From: an uncultured Burkholderiales bacterium
GTDB taxonomy: Bacteria; Pseudomonadota; Gammaproteobacteria; Burkholderiales; Burkholderiaceae_E
Assembly (NCBI GenBank): GCA_903898725.1
Contig: CAIUGQ010000515.1
Location: 1-9,911 of the forward strand
Direction: 5' to 3'
Length of the DNA: 9,911 bases
Shown: positions 6,361 through 9,911 of the stretch, piece after piece
Numbering within the stretch: position 1 is the first letter of the stretch
Layout: each line of letters opens with the position of its first letter
Program-made: the position numbers and the translations under genes
The notes under the pieces: model-generated
Databases searched by the model: none
What the model saw: the letters and a program-made list of their open reading frames with translations, nothing else
What the model was told of the DNA's origin: nothing

Positions 6361-6395
6361 ATCCCCCGAAAGAGGCGGGTGCGAGAGTCGAGTTC

Positions 6396-7823
6396 ATGCA
6401 CCCGCTCGCACTCCAGCCCCGGCCCTCGGCCAACGACCCCGGCGGCTCGATCGCGCCCCGGGCCGAACTGATCGAACGCTTCGACGTGGCCGGACCGCGA
6501 TACACCTCGTATCCGACGGCGGACCGCTTCGTCGAGGCCTTCGACGCGTCCAGCCTGGACCAGTGGCTCGGGCAGCGGGCCGCGCTCGGCTGGCATCAGC
6601 CGCTCTCGGTCTACGTGCACGTGCCCTTCTGCGCGTCGGTCTGCTACTACTGCGCGTGCAACAAGATCGTCACGAAGGACCGCGATCGGGGTCGCGCCTA
6701 CGTGGAAGACCTGATGCGCGAAGTCGAGATCTATGGTGAGCGTCTCGGGCGACGCGAGCCGGTGAGCCAGATGCACTTCGGCGGCGGCACGCCCACCTTC
6801 CTCGACGGCGCCACGCTGCAGTCGGTGATCGACGGGCTCGAGCGGGTGTTCGCCTTCACGCCGCAGGCCGAGCGCTCGATCGAGGTCGATCCGCGCACCG
6901 TCGACGTCGCCCGCCTGCGCGAGCTGCATGGTCAGCGCTTCAACCGGCTGAGCTTCGGCGTGCAGGACTTCGACGGCGACGTGCAGGCGGCGGTGCACCG
7001 CGTGCAGTCGACCGAGCAGGTCTTCGAGCTGACGCGCGCCGCCCGCGAGATCGGCTTCGAGTCGGTGAACGTCGACCTGATCCACGGACTGCCCCGGCAG
7101 AGCGAGGCCACCTTCCGCAAGACGCTGGAGACGCTCGTCGAGCTGCGTCCGGACCGGGTCGCCGTCTACGGCTACGCGCACCTGCCCGAGCGCTTCAAGC
7201 CGCAGCGGCGCATCCACACCGTCGAGCTGCCCCCGGCCCGCGACAAGCTCGCGATGATGCGCCTGGCGATCCAGATGCTGACGGAGAACGGCTACGTCTA
7301 CATCGGGATGGACCACTTCGCCCTGCCCGACGACGCGCTCGCCGTCGCGCAGCGCCGCGGCATGCTGCACCGGAACTTCATGGGGTACACGACCCAGCCC
7401 GACTGCGACATGCTCGGCCTGGGTGTCTCGGCGATCGGCCGCATGGGGCCGAGCTACGCGCAGAACTTCCGCACGCTCGACGAGTACAGCGACGCGGTGC
7501 GGGCCGGGCGCCTGCCGATCCACCGCGGCTACGAGCTGAGCCGCGACGACATGCTCCGGCGCAGCGCGATCATGTCGATCATGTGCAGCGGCGAGGTGTC
7601 CTTCGCGGCACTCGAGACCAGCTTCCTGATCGACACCAAGCTCGCGTTCAGCGAGGAGATCGGCCGGCTGCGCGAGTTCCAGGACCTCGGCCTGGTCCGG
7701 ATCGATCAGGACGGCATCGCCGTGACCGCACAGGGGCGCTACTTCGTGCGCGCGATCGCGATGGTGTTCGACCGCTATCTGCGCGCTCAGATGCAGCGCG
7801 GTTCGTACTCGCGGGTGCTCTAG
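6396..7823 (+). CDS. hemN: Oxygen-independent coproporphyrinogen III dehydrogenase, HemN (radical SAM)
   Basis: This 475-residue cytoplasmic radical SAM enzyme oxidatively decarboxylates two propionates of coproporphyrinogen III to give protoporphyrinogen IX without oxygen, supplying haem when the oxygen-dependent HemF cannot work. The signature PFCASVCYYCACNK has C79, C83 and C86 for the [4Fe-4S] cluster plus the conserved extra C88, as in E. coli HemN (C62, C66, C69, C71). RYTSYPTA (residues 35-42), the SAM-binding GGGTP (129-133), FGVQDFD (187-193), DLIHGLP (227-233) and IGMDHFALPDD (303-313) are all typical of true HemN rather than HemW. The C-terminal HemN domain is complete. ATG 6396 is the only plausible start; GAGAG at 6383-6387 is a modest ribosome-binding site. 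The N-terminus carries about 15-20 more residues than E. coli HemN. The FNR box upstream suggests low-oxygen induction. Confidence 0.96.
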   Translation: MHPLALQPRPSANDPGGSIAPRAELIERFDVAGPRYTSYPTADRFVEAFDASSLDQWLGQRAALGWHQPLSVYVHVPFCASVCYYCACNKIVTKDRDRGRAYVEDLMREVEIYGERLGRREPVSQMHFGGGTPTFLDGATLQSVIDGLERVFAFTPQAERSIEVDPRTVDVARLRELHGQRFNRLSFGVQDFDGDVQAAVHRVQSTEQVFELTRAAREIGFESVNVDLIHGLPRQSEATFRKTLETLVELRPDRVAVYGYAHLPERFKPQRRIHTVELPPARDKLAMMRLAIQMLTENGYVYIGMDHFALPDDALAVAQRRGMLHRNFMGYTTQPDCDMLGLGVSAIGRMGPSYAQNFRTLDEYSDAVRAGRLPIHRGYELSRDDMLRRSAIMSIMCSGEVSFAALETSFLIDTKLAFSEEIGRLREFQDLGLVRIDQDGIAVTAQGRYFVRAIAMVFDRYLRAQMQRGSYSRVL

Positions 7824-7853
7824 GCGGCGCCGCGGCCGCGGCGCCGCGGCCGC
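7824..7853. repeat. 30-base all-G/C tandem repeat with overlapping palindromes between hemN and pgk
   Basis: The entire gap between the two convergent stop codons is a 14-bp unit, GCGGCGCCGCGGCC, present twice in tandem (7824-7837 and 7838-7851) plus two more bases. It forms two overlapping perfect palindromes, 7824-7847 (24 bp) and 7832-7853 (22 bp), so either of two mutually exclusive, very stable hairpins can form. No T-tract follows on either strand. It could act as a bidirectional transcription-blocking or mRNA 3'-end-protecting structure; that is inference. Confidence 0.8.
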
Positions 7854-9035
<1,182 letters not shown>

Positions 9036-9075
9036 GGTCGTTCGTCGCAGGGGTTGGAGAGGAAGGAGGGACAGC

Positions 9076-9264
9076 GTGGCCGTGCGGCGCGCCGTCCCGG
9101 TCGATTCTAGCCGGTCGCAGATGGACCGCCGGTCGGCGACGGGCGTCATTCGTCGCGACAACGTGACGCAGCGCACGCTCCCGCACGATCCTGCGCTCAA
9201 GCGTCGCAGCGCGATGCCGAAGATCTACCGTGCGGCCCCATGGCCGGGTTCGAGGAAGCGCTAG
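9076..9264 (+). CDS. Possible 62-residue basic protein upstream of the HD-GYP gene (doubtful)
   Basis: A GTG at 9076 is preceded by AAGGAGG (9063-9069) with 6 bases of spacing, the strongest Shine-Dalgarno match in this region. The frame runs 62 codons to a TAG at 9262-9264, two bases before the ATG of the response regulator. The product would be very Arg-rich and hydrophilic, with no recognisable motif or membrane segment. By my hand count G+C is highest at third codon positions (about 84%), lower at first and lowest at second, as expected of coding DNA here, but 62 codons is little evidence. It overlaps the candidate pgk promoter on the other strand. It could equally be untranslated leader with chance purine-rich sequence. 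I recognise no family. Confidence 0.25.
   Translation: MAVRRAVPVDSSRSQMDRRSATGVIRRDNVTQRTLPHDPALKRRSAMPKIYRAAPWPGSRKR
9104..9109 (-). promoter_or_regulatory. Candidate -10 element upstream of pgk
   Basis: On the minus strand TAGAAT lies about 70 bases before the pgk start. It is embedded in a 13-bp sequence (CTAGAATCGACCG) identical to the one holding the candidate fnr -10. No convincing -35 is seen at standard spacing. The predicted leader between it and pgk is strongly pyrimidine-rich on the coding strand (about 9050-9070). Tentative. Confidence 0.3.
9252..9258 (+). promoter_or_regulatory. Ribosome-binding site that sets the response-regulator start
   Basis: GAGGAAG lies 8 bases before the ATG at 9267. 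An in-frame ATG at 9240 has no ribosome-binding site, and this sequence would fall inside its coding region. The product from 9267 (MEVVIVDDNPVN) begins exactly where receiver domains usually begin. Confidence 0.7.
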
Positions 9265-9266
9265 AG

Positions 9267-9911
9267 ATGGAAGTGGTGATCGTCGACGACAATCCGGTCA
9301 ATCTGACCGTGATGGAGCATCTGGTGGGCCGTGTCGACGGGGCCGAGCCGCGCATCTTCCGTCGCAGCGAGGAAGGGCTCTCGTGGTGCCGGGAGCACGA
9401 CCCGGACCTCGTCATCGTCGACTACCAGATGCCCGACATCGACGGGCTGACCTTCATCGAGCGGATGCGCGCCCTGCCCGGCCGCGTCGAGCTGCCGCTG
9501 CTGATGGTCACCGCCAACACCGACCGCGACCTGCGCCGCCAGGCACTCGAGGCCGGTGCGACCGATTTTCTGCACAAGCCGGTCGACCGCGCCGAGTTCA
9601 CCGCGCGGGTGCGCAACATGCTGCGGCTGCGGGGCATGACCCGCCGCCTGACCGACCGTGCCATCGAGCTCGAGCATGCCGTGGCGAAGGCCACCCGCGC
9701 GATCGCGATGACCGAGCGCGACACCTTGCTGTGTCTGGCGCGCGCGGCCGAGTTCCGCGACCCCGAGACGGGTGCGCACGTGCTGCGCATGGCCGAGTAC
9801 TCGAAGACGCTGGCCGCCGCGCTCGGCTACGACGACGAGTTCCAGACGCTGATCCGCAAGGCCGCGCCGCTGCACGACGTCGGCAAGCTCGGCACGCCCG
9901 ACCTGATCCTG
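9267..9911 (+). CDS. Response regulator with receiver and HD-GYP domains (RpfG-like), 3' end outside window
   Basis: This is the first 215 residues of a two-component regulator whose output domain is of the HD-GYP type, which typically hydrolyses cyclic di-GMP. The receiver domain spans about residues 1-120, with acidic pocket D7/D8, phospho-acceptor D52 (in VIVDYQMPDIDG), T82 and K104 (in FLHKPVD). A helical linker at about 120-150 follows. The HD-GYP domain then starts with LARAAEFRDPETGAHVLRMAEYSKTLA (H171) and APLHDVGKLGTPDLIL, giving the catalytic pair H203/D204 and K207. The GYP motif itself lies beyond the window end, so activity cannot be judged. No sensor kinase is visible nearby. 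It is divergent from pgk, and the product probably controls c-di-GMP-dependent behaviour such as motility or biofilm; the target is unknown. Confidence 0.93.
   Translation, partial: MEVVIVDDNPVNLTVMEHLVGRVDGAEPRIFRRSEEGLSWCREHDPDLVIVDYQMPDIDGLTFIERMRALPGRVELPLLMVTANTDRDLRRQALEAGATDFLHKPVDRAEFTARVRNMLRLRGMTRRLTDRAIELEHAVAKATRAIAMTERDTLLCLARAAEFRDPETGAHVLRMAEYSKTLAAALGYDDEFQTLIRKAAPLHDVGKLGTPDLIL

Larger units (their letters stand above)
9036..9266. other. Divergent intergenic region between pgk and the HD-GYP gene
   Basis: These 231 bases hold the candidate pgk -10 and the doubtful 62-codon ORF. The CCGGTCG heptamer occurs three times (9097-9103, 9111-9117, 9129-9135), but it is common elsewhere in the window. 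A purine-rich tract at 9048-9074 on the + strand corresponds to a pyrimidine-rich pgk leader. I find no convincing promoter for the + strand gene. Confidence 0.5.

Noticed and set aside
6308..6505. N-terminal extension of Fnr using an ATG at 6505
   Set aside because: It would overlap the start of hemN on the opposite strand and the FNR box. The GTG at 6307 has a good ribosome-binding site and gives a normal Fnr length.
9097..9135. Three CCGGTCG heptamers upstream of pgk as a possible operator array
   Set aside because: Spacing is irregular and the same or nearly the same heptamer occurs inside several genes of the window (for example near 4879, 7937 and 9579), so it reflects local base composition.
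9240..9266. Earlier in-frame ATG for the response regulator
   Set aside because: It has no ribosome-binding site, and the GAGGAAG that fits the ATG at 9267 would lie inside the coding sequence.

Overview
The window reads as chromosomal DNA from a high-G+C proteobacterium, most likely a betaproteobacterium of the Burkholderiales type. This is inferred from strong G/C preference at third codon positions, the cco gene order, the small TauE/SafE-like membrane protein after the cco genes, and an adjacent fnr/hemN pair. I see no mobile element, tRNA, rRNA or CRISPR array. Genes are tightly packed, and no gene-free stretch exceeds about 230 bases.

Positions 1-5503 (+ strand) are a microaerobic respiration operon. 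It runs from the 3' end of ccoN through ccoO, ccoQ (a GTG-started 44-codon gene) and ccoP, the subunits of the cbb3-type, high-affinity cytochrome c oxidase. The assembly genes ccoG and fixH/ccoH follow, then a small two-helix membrane protein of unknown function and a TauE/SafE (DsbD_2-like) membrane protein with a metal-binding-type Cys motif. The usual partners ccoI (copper ATPase) and ccoS are not downstream and may lie upstream of ccoN.

Positions 5549-7823 hold the oxygen-responsive control and haem-supply block. An Fnr-type [4Fe-4S] regulator (- strand) is divergent from hemN (+ strand), which encodes the oxygen-independent coproporphyrinogen III dehydrogenase. A near-perfect FNR box (TTGAC-N4-ATCAA, 6347-6360) lies between them. 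Together with the cbb3 operon this forms a coherent low-oxygen module: sensor, oxidase, oxidase assembly and anaerobic haem synthesis.

Positions 7824-9035 hold pgk (phosphoglycerate kinase, - strand), convergent with hemN. Their 30-base intergenic gap is entirely G/C and consists of a 14-bp tandem repeat that forms two overlapping perfect palindromes.

Positions 9036-9911 hold the divergent pgk upstream region, a possible 62-codon ORF with a strong Shine-Dalgarno sequence, and the first 215 codons of a response regulator with a receiver domain joined to an HD-GYP domain, cut by the window end.

Most of the window is well-understood biology. The points that deserve a second look are the unknown small membrane protein in the oxidase operon, the atypical SafE-like protein, the palindromic convergent spacer, the regulatory architecture between fnr and hemN, and the possible small ORF before the HD-GYP gene.
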